This document shows positions 35,654-46,626 of a stretch of 64,000 nucleotides of DNA, in pieces. The stretch spans positions 2,976,001-3,040,000 of the forward strand of contig CAJQUN010000056.1 in the NCBI GenBank assembly GCA_907163345.1, given 5' to 3'. Every line of letters starts with the position of its first letter. The stretch's first letter is position 1. Source of the stretch: Haberlea rhodopensis (lineage: Eukaryota > Streptophyta > Magnoliopsida > Lamiales > Gesneriaceae). Under the pieces are notes generated by a model, which was not told the origin of the DNA, did no database searches, and was given only the letters and a program-made list of their open reading frames with translations. Made by a program: the position numbers and the translations under genes.

Positions 35654-38125
35654 TGTAAGGACCCCCATGCCCTTAACCTGTTGTTAGTGTATTAATCCAT
35701 ACCCTTAGTGCATATAATCATACTATCATGGGAAAAAAGCCATATGCAAGTGTAACATCATATGCTATCCAGATAATTTCTTGCATTTGATCCACATAAT
35801 ATTCAAATTCCCCAACCAAGATCACTTACATAGCATGCACCCTTATAATACAATAACATACTCTCAGTTCATTTAGCAATTCCATATTTAATTGCATGCA
35901 AACTATAAATGAAGAGAGAAAAGCCATAGCCCATTTATACATTCCATATACACGTAAAAACATACTCACATAAGAGCACCCAATGAATAAGCGTGTATCT
36001 AATGTATAAAACACTCTACCAGATACCGTTACTGGTACTTCAATTCTGGAAGCACCTCCCAAGCACAACTCGACCTCAACTCTGGATCTATGTACTTATT
36101 CAACCAGCTCTGGCACCTCGATCCTGGAAGTACTTCAAATCAACAGCCCGAGCTCAACTCTAAAGCTGCTGCTACACCGGTATCACCTGCCCCAACAGAG
36201 ACAGCCCCACACGGGGTGAGCATACCAATACCACCAATCCAATAATCATAATATTACAGTTCATAATTACAGAATGTAAATGCCATGAATTTAAATGATA
36301 CTCCCTGGATGGTATCATCCTCATCCGGGATCCCCTGTATTGTCCCTATTCTCAAAATAACCAAACCATTAAATTCTCAAAAGCCAGTTGATCATCTCAT
36401 TGATCAACTAAAACCATTCCCATTATACCAGTTCCACAGTCAAATATGGTTAAATCATCAAATAGAGTACCATAGGTAACACATACATTTAGCCAATGAT
36501 TCCATAGTTCCATTTCATGAATCGCTCTACAATAGGGCCATTTTAACCCCACGCACGCTCAACAATAGCGGCGTTGTAACCGATGGTCGCTCAACGACGA
36601 CAACATCCCAATCATTGCTCGCTCAAAAGCGGCACCACATGATTTCCAATGTATTCCCATTTATCATGATTATCATATACCATGCATTTCAATGCTCATT
36701 TATTTCAAATACCATACATCACGCATTTCACAGTTGCAATATTGTAACAGGCTATGCTCGTACGTTATACATACCTTATAATCCCGTAGTTCGAGTCCAA
36801 CCTTGCCTGAGTCCCACTACCCGATGAATTATGTGCTAACATGCAAATAACTCCCAATTAAACATAGGCATGCAATCACGTGCCCAAGCACGTTCACAAT
36901 TTTCAAACATATCGTACATCCATGACGATTACCAAAATAAAAGCCCCCCGGCTAAGCATGCATAATACCCAAAATATACAATTTTATAAGTTTAATAGAT
37001 AGCCAAAGACGCAACCGAGAATCCCATTTTATTAAACTTTGGCTCCAATCAATCCATTTTAAAAGTATGGAATGCCCATTGGAATGTAGACATTGCCCCG
37101 GAAATGGGCCACTTAAACCTCGATTCCAAAATCTCGAAATTTTCCAAAATTCCAAAAAAATCAAAGGGAACAGGGCCGCGATCGATCGCCGTTCAGGCGC
37201 GATCGATCGCGCAAGTCTACTGCCCGAGATAATATACGGCGCAATCGATCGCCAAATCTTGCGATCGATCGCCGAGTCCCCCCGCGATCGATCGCCCATT
37301 CTTCGCGATCGATCGCCGCTACTATTCACCATCTTCCAACATCAGTATCATGTCACGATCGATCGGCGCCAAGCCGCGATCCATCGCGACCTGCGGGTTC
37401 CGAAAAATTCGAGCTTTAATTGTGTTTTTCACACCCAAACTCAAAACCAACACCCCATACATCCTCAACACCTAAAATAAACCATTTAAAACCAACAAAA
37501 ACTCTAAAATTCAACTTTGGATTTTTAACGAAAAATCCCTAAATCCAAAACCAACCAAAATCTCAACCAAACTTTACAATACCACTACCAAATCGAAGAC
37601 AATGGTGAGGGGAAGATGAATACCTGATTATCTTCGAGAAATCTGGCTCCCGAGCCAAGCTACCATCGATTTCTCCTCCAAGGGAGAAAAGAGGGAAATG
37701 GGGGGAAGGGTTTGGGCGCGTAGAGAGAGAGGGAGAGAGAGAGAGAGAAGGGTTTCGTGCCAAATGACAGAATACCGAGTCCACTTGGTATATATAGTAC
37801 CAGAACTCGAAAATACCAATCATTCCACAAATACATCATGACTCATTAAAACTCATTTGTTTTCAATAATTACCTCCCAAACTCTATTTCCATCAATAGC
37901 CCCAGTACAAAGTACTCCGGACACCAAATCCCACCAAAGACCAAATTCCAAGGTTATCACCACGACGAGAATACAATCTCATCCCTTGGGTCCAACGACT
38001 CCAAAAACCGGATTTAAAATCCCCGGGAGTCCCAAAACCGCAATTAATTCAAAATTGCTACAATTAAAATCCATTAAAGATTATTACCACACCCGGATTA
38101 ACACCATTAATCCCCGGGCATCACA
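35654..38125 (-). repeat. Copy 1 5' LTR (right)
   Basis: 2472 bp, nearly identical to 29241-31667. It differs by ~45 bp present only here at ~36186-36230 (around ctgccccaacagagacagcc). That segment is also present in the LTRs of copy 2 (ctgtctctgttgggacaggt on its strand), so the left LTR has lost it. It contains the palindrome array at 37175-37320 and a donor-like AAG|GTATGT at 36774 on the minus strand. Confidence 0.88.
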
Positions 38126-39081
38126 CATTAGTATAACAGATGCAAGTTTTGTTGATCATCAAAACTCATAAATAATTCGGAGATAAATTAAGCATTAAAC
38201 TCAACAATGCGTTTAAGGCTCAACAATCTCCCCCTTTTTGATGATCACAAAACTTAATAAACTTGTAAATGAAATATGCATGAAATATGAGTAAACAAGA
38301 CTCCCCCTTAACAAATGCATAGCACATACAAGTTTTACCAAGTAAAGCATAATATAAAAACTCTCCCCCTCAAACCATGCATGTATTAAGCTTCAAGTTT
38401 ATCACAAAAGTCTCCCCCTTTTTGTGATAATCAAAAAGTACAAAGTTCAAATAAACATAGCACAAATATATGTTGACACATATTCATAGTCTAACAGTTA
38501 GCACGTGTTCCTCATCAAGCATCTAATAGCCATAACAAGCATAAGATTAAAACGTTGAGAGGAAGACAAACATGCGTTTAAGGCAATTAACAACAATGAA
38601 TTCTAAATGTGCAAAGTGTATATATGTTCCATAAAAAATTCAAGAATTCATGCTTAATAAACATTGCTCAATGCATCATTATAGACAATTGATAAATTAA
38701 TAAGGCGCATGTGAGAGCTAAATCATTTAGGCCATAGAAGCAATAGAGATATATGGAATTCTTAGGCCATATTTCTATGATCCAAGATTGAGCATCTAAA
38801 CAATTAAAGCATGCTTAATCACATTTAATTATATTGCACATTGCATATTCAAAGTTAACTCAAGGCACATAAAAAGATTTTTACCATAATAAGTTAAGCA
38901 TAAATCATGCATTTAAACAAATTTAAATAAGCAACATAATTCATTATTATAAGAAGATATCATTTAATTCAATCATATTGTGCAATAACAAAACATGAGC
39001 ATTTATCAAGTTATACCAATTTTAACCATCCAATAATTACTCACTTTGCAAAATTCAAGCATATAGGCACATAAGGATGAT

Positions 39082-40174
39082 TGTTAGTTCCGGATTTTAA
39101 AGATGACAAAACAAATCAGAACGGATCGATAGAAATCAGACTGACCATATCGATCGCTCAAAGCAGATCAAGCTGATATGGTATATCGCAAAATCAGAAC
39201 GGATCGATGAACATCAGCCTGACCAGATCGAAGCTTCAGAACAGCTCAACTATTATCAGATCAGAGCAGACAAGGTTGTATAAGCTTCGCTCTTCAGTCC
39301 GAATCATTAACGGCTATTTATTGAAGCATTTAATGTTGCAATTAATGCTGAAAAAGACCAAGGACTGAAGATTACCATAAAAGGTAAGAAGACAAATAAG
39401 AGCTCATCTGACAGTCGCCGAAAGCATGAACCAGAATGGCAAGTGCCCAAAAGAATAAGACTGTAGCTTACTCAGAGTTTGAGCAGAGTCAAAAGTTTCA
39501 CATAAAGGGAAATAATGTCGTTGGTACATGCAACTATATAAGGATGCAACAGAAGAGCTCAAGAGAGAGTCTGAGAAATCTAAAAACGCAAAAGAAAACA
39601 AAACAGCACAAGCTTACAAACTCAGACATTCTCGAGCCGAAAATCTTCATAAGCACAAGCATATTGTAATATTTGATCATCTTAGGATCATTGTGTGCAT
39701 AGACTAAAGTCTATCGTTTGTATTCTGTACTAAGATAGAGAAGTGAGAATCAATTGTAACTGTCAGACAGAGTGTGTCTGAACAGATCGGGAGACTAGGA
39801 GTTTCAGTCTGGTAGTGAGGTAAATCCAGCTGAATCGGGTTTGTACAACAGGATTGTATAAATCAAAGTCTTCTAGTGGAATCCTTCCTTAATTGGAAGA
39901 AGGGGAGACGTAGAAGGATTACACCACCTTCGAACTTCCAGAAACATATTCTGTCCTTTATCATTCTGCACTCATTATACTATTCAAGCCATCGAGCCGT
40001 TCTTACTAATCTAAGAACAGACCGTTCCGCACTAAAATATTCAGTGGTCTGTTCTGCAGATAAGTTGATTAAGAAACAGATTTCTTTCACTAACCCGAGA
40101 GAAATCACAAAGGATTATTTTTAATATGAGTGTTCATTCACCCCCCCTCTAAACACTCCGGACCGATCCTAACA
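39082..40174 (+). repeat. SIRE 5' LTR
   Basis: 1093 bp, TGTTAGTTCCGG to GATCCTAACA. The end has the typical ccccccctctaaacactccgg block. gatcgat words recur at 39120-39240 (cagaacggatcgat twice). TATATAA box at 39535-39541. Confidence 0.88.
39535..39541 (+). promoter_or_regulatory. TATA box in SIRE LTR
   Basis: TATATAAGG in a good context, with a purine-rich leader (caacagaagagctcaagag) starting ~10 bp downstream. Likely U3/R boundary. Confidence 0.6.
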
Positions 40175-40176
40175 AG

Positions 40177-40192
40177 TGGTATCAGAGCAGGC
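40177..40192 (+). promoter_or_regulatory. Primer-binding site, tRNA-Met(i) type
   Basis: TGGTATCAGAGCAGGC-type site two bases after the SIRE LTR. Confidence 0.85.
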
Positions 40193-40223
40193 CGTCTTAA
40201 TCATCACAAAGACACTTGAGCTG

Positions 40224-42178
40224 ATGGCATCATTTAACAAGATCCCTATGTTCTCAAAAGAAGACTATGATGATTGGAGAATCAGAATGCAAGATCATCT
40301 GGCAGCACAGGATGACGATATGTGGTTCGTCATCACTGATGGACCAATGAAAATTCTGAAAGTCAATACAGCAGCCTCCATTACTGGTGGTGAACCCCAA
40401 ATGGTCGAGAATGACAGATCCCTCTGGACGAATGAAGAAAGAAAGAAAGCAAATTTAGACAACGTTGCCAAAGACATCTTGTTCAAGACATTGGACAAGA
40501 ACATGTTCAGTAAAATCAAAATGTGCTCTACTGCTAAAGAAATTTGGGAGAAGATAGCACAACTATGTGAAGGGAACGACCAGACTAAGGAAAACAAGTT
40601 GACTGTTGCACTTCAAAGATTTGAGAGCATAAAAATGAAGATTGGAGAAACTCTAAACGAGTTTGATGAAAGAGTTACTGGTACTATCAATGAACTAAAT
40701 GGTCTGGGCAATGAATACTCTAACAGAGAGATTGCTCTGAAAGTAATGAGAGCTCTGCCAAAAGAATGGGATGTAAAGACCATTGCAATGAGGGAGTCGA
40801 AAGATCTGAACAAAGTTGAACTTCATGATCTGTTCGCAGATCTTAAGGCATATGATTTCGAACTGATCACCAGAGGTGAAGCAGAGCCATTCATCTCTCA
40901 ACCAAACAAAGCACTGGCAGTCATTTCAGACCAGACCACCCCCACAACAGATCGATCTATCAAACATATAAGTAATGATGCTATGTCACTGTTTATCAAG
41001 AAATTTGGTAAATTCATGTCTAAGATAAAAGGAATTTTAAACCTTCTCATCACTATAAATCGAGAAAAGACGATGCTGTTAATGATCAGACTTGCTACAA
41101 TTGTGGTAAGACCTGACACTTTATTGCAGATTGCACCAGACCGAAGAAAGAAGAACGAAAAGAAAAGCATCGTGATGACAAGTAAAAGAAGCACTACAAA
41201 GATCGTAAAAATCATCATGGGAAGTCCCAAAAGGTCCTAGTAGCAGAGGAAGGAAACAGCAAGTGGGCTCAGACTGACTTAGATTCAGAAAGCTCCAAAT
41301 ATTCATCCAGCGAAAGCGAAGAAGATATTCAATGTCTAATGACAGACGAAGAAATGAGTCAAACAGACGAGGTATTCAATCTTGACTCAAATGAATTCAC
41401 ACGTGAAGAGCTTATGTCCGCACTGCAAGACATGGCTAATGATTATAGAATTTTAGCTGAATCATTTGAGAAAACTAAAGCTAAAGCCAATGATCAAATA
41501 GATGAGCACATCAAACCAAGCTGCTATGAGCTAGGTAAGTGCAATAATCTACAGATCGAGCTGAATAAGCTGAAAATCTCTTATGATCAGCTTCATGAAG
41601 AAAATAAGAGAATTAGCACACAAAATGCTAAGCTTTCTCATATTTTCAAAACATGGACAAAATCAAGAGCATCACTGGAAGAACTGCAAGAGGTACAAAG
41701 AAATGTCGGTGATGTCACCGGCATAGGCTTTGATATCAAAGACTGCACCAAAGATGAATCTGAACTGTTGCGGGTAAAGAACAAAATCAAACCAATGACA
41801 TTTGTTAGATCCAGCACAGTATATGAAACTGAAGCGCCTTCAATTCAAACGGGAGTCTCCTGCGGGGATCAAGGTTTGAGAAGAGGAATTGGGTACGTTA
41901 ACCAAGCCAAAGAAAAGGCACCAGCAAGCTTTGTGTCTATCAGACCAAATCTAAAGGTGCAAGATCTAAGGCAAGGAAGACCATCCAACTACTATAACTC
42001 AAAACCAGTTCAACAAAGATATAGATTACCTCATAAGAATCAAAGGTTTCCATATCGCACACATTATCACACACAACATCGAAACAGATCAGTTCACATC
42101 ACACCAGACACACACAAGCCATTAAAGTTGATACAGGTGTGGGTTTCCAAAGGGCTAATCTGTTCTGGACCCAAGTAG
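40224..42178 (+). pseudogene. gag: SIRE gag (UBN2-type capsid, zinc knuckle, coiled coil)
   Basis: Starts MASFNKIPMFSKEDYDDW, the copia gag opening. It continues with the gag-polypeptide (UBN2-like) domain (TAKEIWEKIAQLCEG, RFESIKMKIGETLNEFDERV, LPKEWDVKTIAMRESKDL). A frameshift lies at ~41010-41060. The CCHC knuckle reads CYNCGKT-stop-HFIADC with a TGA at 41111-41113. An acidic/coiled-coil region follows (41339-42178; ELNKLKISYDQLHEENKRI), as in SIRE-type gag, which is longer than in other copia lineages. Dead copy. Confidence 0.85.
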
Positions 42179-42199
42179 GATTGGGTACCAACAGTAATT

Positions 42200-43640
42200 A
42201 TGTTTGATGACAGGTACCGAAGAATCTAGTATCAGACTGGTACTTAGACAGTGGGTGTTCTCGTCACATGACAGGAAACGTCGAGCTGTTGTCTGAAGTC
42301 ACAGAATGTACTGGACCCAAGATCATCTTCGGGGATAACTCAAGGGGTAGGACTGTGGGCAAGGGTAAGATTGTCCATGGTAATATTACTATCAATGATG
42401 TGTTGTTAGTTGAAAATTTATGCTATAATCTGATCAGTATAAGTCAACTATGTGATAATGGTTATGCTGTAGAATTTCACAAACACACTTGCACTGTTAA
42501 ATCGTCAGACGGTATGACCATGCTTGTAGGAATCAGAAATGGAAATACATATAAGATTAACTGGAATTTTGCTCAACCTGATAATCCTACTTGCTTCATC
42601 GCGAATAATGATAATAAACACTGGCTATGGCATAAACGCTTGAATCATCTCAACTTTAAGACTATCTCTAGCCTGTGTAAACATGATTTAGTTGTCGGTC
42701 TGCCCAATATCGATTTTGCTAAGGATAAGATCTGTGAAGCTTGCCAAATGGGCAAACAGATCAGATCATCCTTCAAAAACAAGAATGCCAAATCCTCCTC
42801 ACGCTGCTTAGAACTATTACATATGGACTTGTTTGGTCCTATACCAATAACAAGTTTAGGGGGAATGCGGTACACTCTTGTTGTTATTGATGATTACTCA
42901 CGTTTTACATGGACTATATTTTTGAGCAGTAAAGATCAGACCGGTCCGAAATTGATCAAGCTGCTGAAACGCACTCAGAATGAGAAATCATCAAGCATAT
43001 ATAGGATTCAAAGTGACAAAGGCACTGAATTCTCAAATCAGAATCTTGAATCCTTTCTAGAAGATCAATGAATTAAGCATGAATTCTCAGCTGCTCGAAC
43101 CTCTCAACAAAATGGAGTTGCGGAACGAAGGAACAAAACGCTTAAAGAGGCAGCAAGGACAATGCTTGCAGATTCTGGCATTTCACAAAAGTTCTGGGCA
43201 GAAGCTGTAAATACTGCTTGCTAATCGGTCTATGATTAACAAGAAGTTGAATCTTACTCCATATGAAGTATGGACTGGTAACAGACCATCTATCTCTCAC
43301 CTTCACGTATTTGGCTGCAAATGCTTCGTTCACAATAATGGTAAGAATCATCTTACAGCATTCGAAGCTAAGTAAGATAATGGGATATTCTTAGGATATT
43401 CATCCAATAGTAAAGCTTTTCGCATCTTCAATAATCGCACTTTAACTGTAGAAGAATCAGTTCATGTAGTGTTTGATGAATCTTTATGTATTGAGGGTAA
43501 CACGGAATCAACTTAAAATCAGATGGAAAATATCCATCTCGAAGCTAACAGTGACGATGAGATTGTAGCTAACAGGTCAACAGATAATCCACCGGAACCT
43601 GAAGTACCAGATAGACCAGATCAAGGCAATGAAGCTCCTT
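42200..43640 (+). pseudogene. pol: SIRE protease-integrase region, disrupted
   Basis: Protease active site DSG in WYLDSGCSRHMTG (~42238-42275), then VLLVENLCYNLISISQLCD. The integrase zinc-binding part is HKRLNHLNF with CEACQMGKQ (~42630-42755). Core residues lie in LLHMDLFGPIP (~42820), IQSDKGTEF (~43009) and NGVAERRNKTLKEAARTM (~43110-43165). Lesions: frame change before the protease (stops near 42176-42250), TGA at 43069-43071, a shift near 43220, and stops at ~43374 and ~43516. The order PR-INT-RT is diagnostic of Ty1/copia. Confidence 0.85.
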
Positions 43641-44746
43641 CAGATCGAGGCCGATCCGGAGGTTCTAAACTCTAATGTTAAGGCAGATGCTGATAATGTT
43701 GCTACTACTCATCCTTCTGGACCAGATAATCCAAAATCAAGCTATCGATGGACAAAGAGGCATCCACCTGATCTAGTAATTGGAAGTCCTTCTGCACCTA
43801 TAAGAACCAGAGGACAGATGATGGATGAATTCACTCATGCCGCTTTTATATCTAATCTGGAACCTAAAAAGATTGATGAAGCTTTGACTGATTACAACTG
43901 GATTAAAGCCATGCAAGAAGAGCTTAATCAATTTGAACAAAATCAAGTCTGGAGTCTAACCCCCAGGCCAAGTGGTCTGCCTGTTATTGGAACCAGATGG
44001 GTTTTCAGAAACAAACTAGACGCAGATGGAGTTGTGGTTAGAAACAAGGCCAGACTGGTGGCGCAAGGATTCCGACAAGAAGAAGGAATTGACTACGATG
44101 AATCATTTGCACCAGTCGCCAAACTTGAAGCAATCCGAATATTTCTTGCTTATGCTGCTTTTAAAGACTTCAAAGTATATCAAATGGACGTTAAGAGTGC
44201 TTTTCTTAATGGTAAGCTTCAGGAGGAAGTCTACATTGAGCAACCTCCTGGATTTCAGAACCACTCATTTCCAGATCATGTATATCTACTGAATAAAGCA
44301 GTATATGGACTGAAACAAGCTCCAAGAGCCTGGTATGACACTCTGTCTCAATTTCTGCTGGACCACAATTTTCAGATCGGCTCAATGGATAAAATTCTAT
44401 TTAAATTTATTAAGGGGGAACATACCTTATTAGTTCAAATCTATGTTGACGATATCATTTTTGGGTCAACTAACCCCAAATTATGCGAGAAATTCTCTAA
44501 GTTAATGCAGGGACAGTTTGAGATGAGTATGATGGGAGAACTTTCATTCTTTCTGGGTCTCCAAGTCAAACAGCTCAGCAATGGTATTTTTATAAATCAA
44601 ACTAAGTATACCAAAGAGCTTCTCAAAAGATTCGGAATGGAAACTTGTTCAACTGCATCAACTCCAATGAGTCCTTCAATCAAGTTAGATAAAGACGAAG
44701 GGGGAACAGCAGTTGAAGTATCTATGTATCGAGGACTAATCAGATC
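43641..44746 (+). pseudogene. pol: SIRE reverse transcriptase, truncated
   Basis: Open frame with WIKAMQEELNQFEQNQVW, GTRWVFRNKLDADG, VYQMDVKSAFLNGKLQEEVY, YGLKQAPRAWYDTLS and the catalytic IYVDDIIFGST. The frame stops being retroviral at 44746, in the segment EVSMYRGLI that normally precedes SLLYL. The remaining ~20 codons to 44807 are read-through into LTR A. RNase H is lost to this side of the insertion. Confidence 0.9.
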
Positions 44747-46626
44747 TGTAATACCCCCAAAATGTCATGTAATTATGTGCTATGATGATTATTTACGATG
44801 TGTTTAAGAGGGTTGTGGTGCATTTAATTGGAGGCTATGTTTATGTTATGATGATATGATGTGGGAAGCATGTTGAGTTTTTTAGGGGATGTATTAATTA
44901 AATGAAGATGAAAAATATCGAGTTAGGATATTTTAATGCATCGTGTTAAATATTGGGGCACAATTAAACACCACATGGCACCCCAACCCACACCACCCCC
45001 CTCAACCCATACCCATTCCAGCAAGCTGCTGCTGCCCATACCTCCACTTGCCCTCCCAATCATTCAATATCCATCACTCCTTCTTCCCAGCCTTTCTTCC
45101 CATTTTTTCGTCCAACTTTCAGTAGCCAAGAAGGAGGAGGAGATCTATCATTTCAAGGCTTGGAACCTTGCCAAAAAATTGGAGCAAAAGAGGGTGAGGA
45201 ACCATATCTTGCTTGGGTGAATTTGTGTTTAAGTATGGGTTTTGTGGGGCGATTTCCATGCATGTTAATGTTGATTTGTTTAGAACTTTGTTTTGAATGC
45301 TTGAATGTGAGTATTATGAAGTTCATAGCATGTTTCTTTGAGCATGATACACGTTTTATGTGGTAGATTTGGTATTATGATAAGCAATGCTCAAAAAATC
45401 TGTGTTAGGATAAGAGTCCTGTTTTTCTGGGAACTTGGATGAGTATTGAAGATTTTGATGATATTATGATGCATGTAGCTTAGGTTTTGTTAAACCCTTG
45501 ATTTGAACACATGCGTGGTGGTTGTATGAAGCTTTTAACATTTTTGTTCAAGCATGTTTCATGACTTATGAAGTAGAAATGATGGTAGGAAATGAGGTGC
45601 TCAAAAATCTGGAGAAGTCCCGATTTTTCAGAGCGCTCGATCAATCGAGATTCTGGCCCCGATCGATCGAGCGAGGCAGAAGCTTTTAAGCATGGTTTGA
45701 ATTTCAGATGCCGATCGATCGAAGGATTTTCCGATCGATCGGTGAAGCTCCTCGATCGATCGGTAAAATATTTCGATCGATCGGTCGAGGCAGAAGTTGG
45801 GCACTATTTTTATGCTTTCTCGATCGATCGAGACATGGGTTCCGATCGATCGAGAGAGGCAGAATCTTGGCAAAAGTTTTTAATTGTTTTATTTTGACAA
45901 TGATTCATGATATGGTATCTAATATGGTATGTTGTGGTTATGTAGAACCATCCCAGGTACCAGCACAGTCAAGGAGATAAAGTCTGTTGACTCCTCCTCC
46001 TTCTGAAAAGGTACGTAAGAGGCGTACGGGCATCGGACGGTAAAACACATCTTTACACTACGACTATGTTTTTATCGCATGAGTATTCATGATGAAATGA
46101 TGATGTTTATAAGATGTTTATATATTCATACGATGTTATTATGTGGTAAGATGCCACGGGGTAAGATGCCCATATGGTAAGAGGCCATACGATGTTATCA
46201 TGTGGTAAAATGCCCATATGGTAAGAGGCCATACGATGTTATCATGTGGTAAGATGCCACGGGGTAAGATGCCCATATGGTAAGAGGCCATACGATGTTA
46301 TTTATGTGGTAAGATGCCACGGGGTAAGATTCCCATATGGTAAGAGGCCATACGATGTTTATGATGTGGTAAGACGCCACAGGGTAAGATGCCCATATGC
46401 ATGAATATGAATCAGGGACAACAAAAAGAAGTTAATGAATAACCAGCATATTTACTTAACCAAGATTTCATGCATTCATTGTGATGTTTTTATGATGTTA
46501 AGTAAGATTGTATATGCTCATGATGTGTTGTCCCTGTAGGTACACTTTTGGACTGAAGGACTAAGGGTCGGGTTGAGGCAGTGAGCTACGAGGAACACAG
46601 GAATGTATAGGATTCAAGACATGACT
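44747..46626 (+). repeat. LTR A (Tekay-like), interrupted by element B
   Basis: Begins TGTAATACCCCCAAAATG and is related to LTR B. It contains a CGATCGATCG array (45642-45862), the conserved block gtagaaccatcccaggtacc (~45943), a donor-like AAG|GTACGTAAG at 46010/46011, a hairpin array (46137-46400) and the near-end block gtacacttttggac...aagggtcgggttgag. It is cut at 46626 by LTR B before its own end, which is not in the window. Confidence 0.75.
46137..46400 (+). repeat. Hairpin array in LTR A
   Basis: Repeats of GTGG-taagatg-CCAC, then GGGGtaagatGCCC, then ATGG-taagagg-CCAT and acgatgttat. Same unit as the 60-bp array at 53001-53340 in copy 2. Confidence 0.85.

Larger units (their letters stand above)
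29241..38125 (-). mobile_element. Non-autonomous chromovirus derivative, copy 1 (coding-free, hairpin-rich)
   Basis: 8885 bp in reverse: 3' LTR 29241-31667, internal 31668-35653, 5' LTR 35654-38125. The primer site is Met-type (35633-35650) and the PPT lies at 31668-31680. The TSD is tatta (29236-29240) / catta (38126-38130), one mismatch. LTR ends (TGTGATG...CCTTACA on its strand), primer, PPT and leader-intron signals are those of the Tekay-type elements here. The 4-kb interior has no gag, RT or integrase motif in any frame and consists of short inverted repeats. Same family as 49752-59004. Confidence 0.88.
28162..39081 (-). mobile_element. SIRE-like copia element, 3' end only, reverse
   Basis: The 3' LTR (28162-29240 plus 38126-38225) is split by the non-autonomous element at 29241-38125. 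Next come the PPT (reverse of aaaaagggggagat at 38226-38239) and ~850 bp of 3' non-coding DNA. That DNA holds repeated ctccccctttttg blocks (38229, ~38351, ~38410), typical of the pre-LTR region of SIRE/Maximus elements. The element is cut at 39082 by a plus-strand SIRE LTR. No coding part is left in the window. Confidence 0.75.
39082..44746 (+). mobile_element. SIRE-like copia element, 5' portion
   Basis: 5' LTR (39082-40174), Met-type primer site, gag, protease, integrase and most of RT. It is cut at 44746 by LTR A; the last five bases (agatc, 44742-44746) are the left side of that insertion's TSD. The rest of the element is outside the window. The coding region has several stops and frameshifts. 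It was inserted into the reverse SIRE-like element at 39081. Confidence 0.88.
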
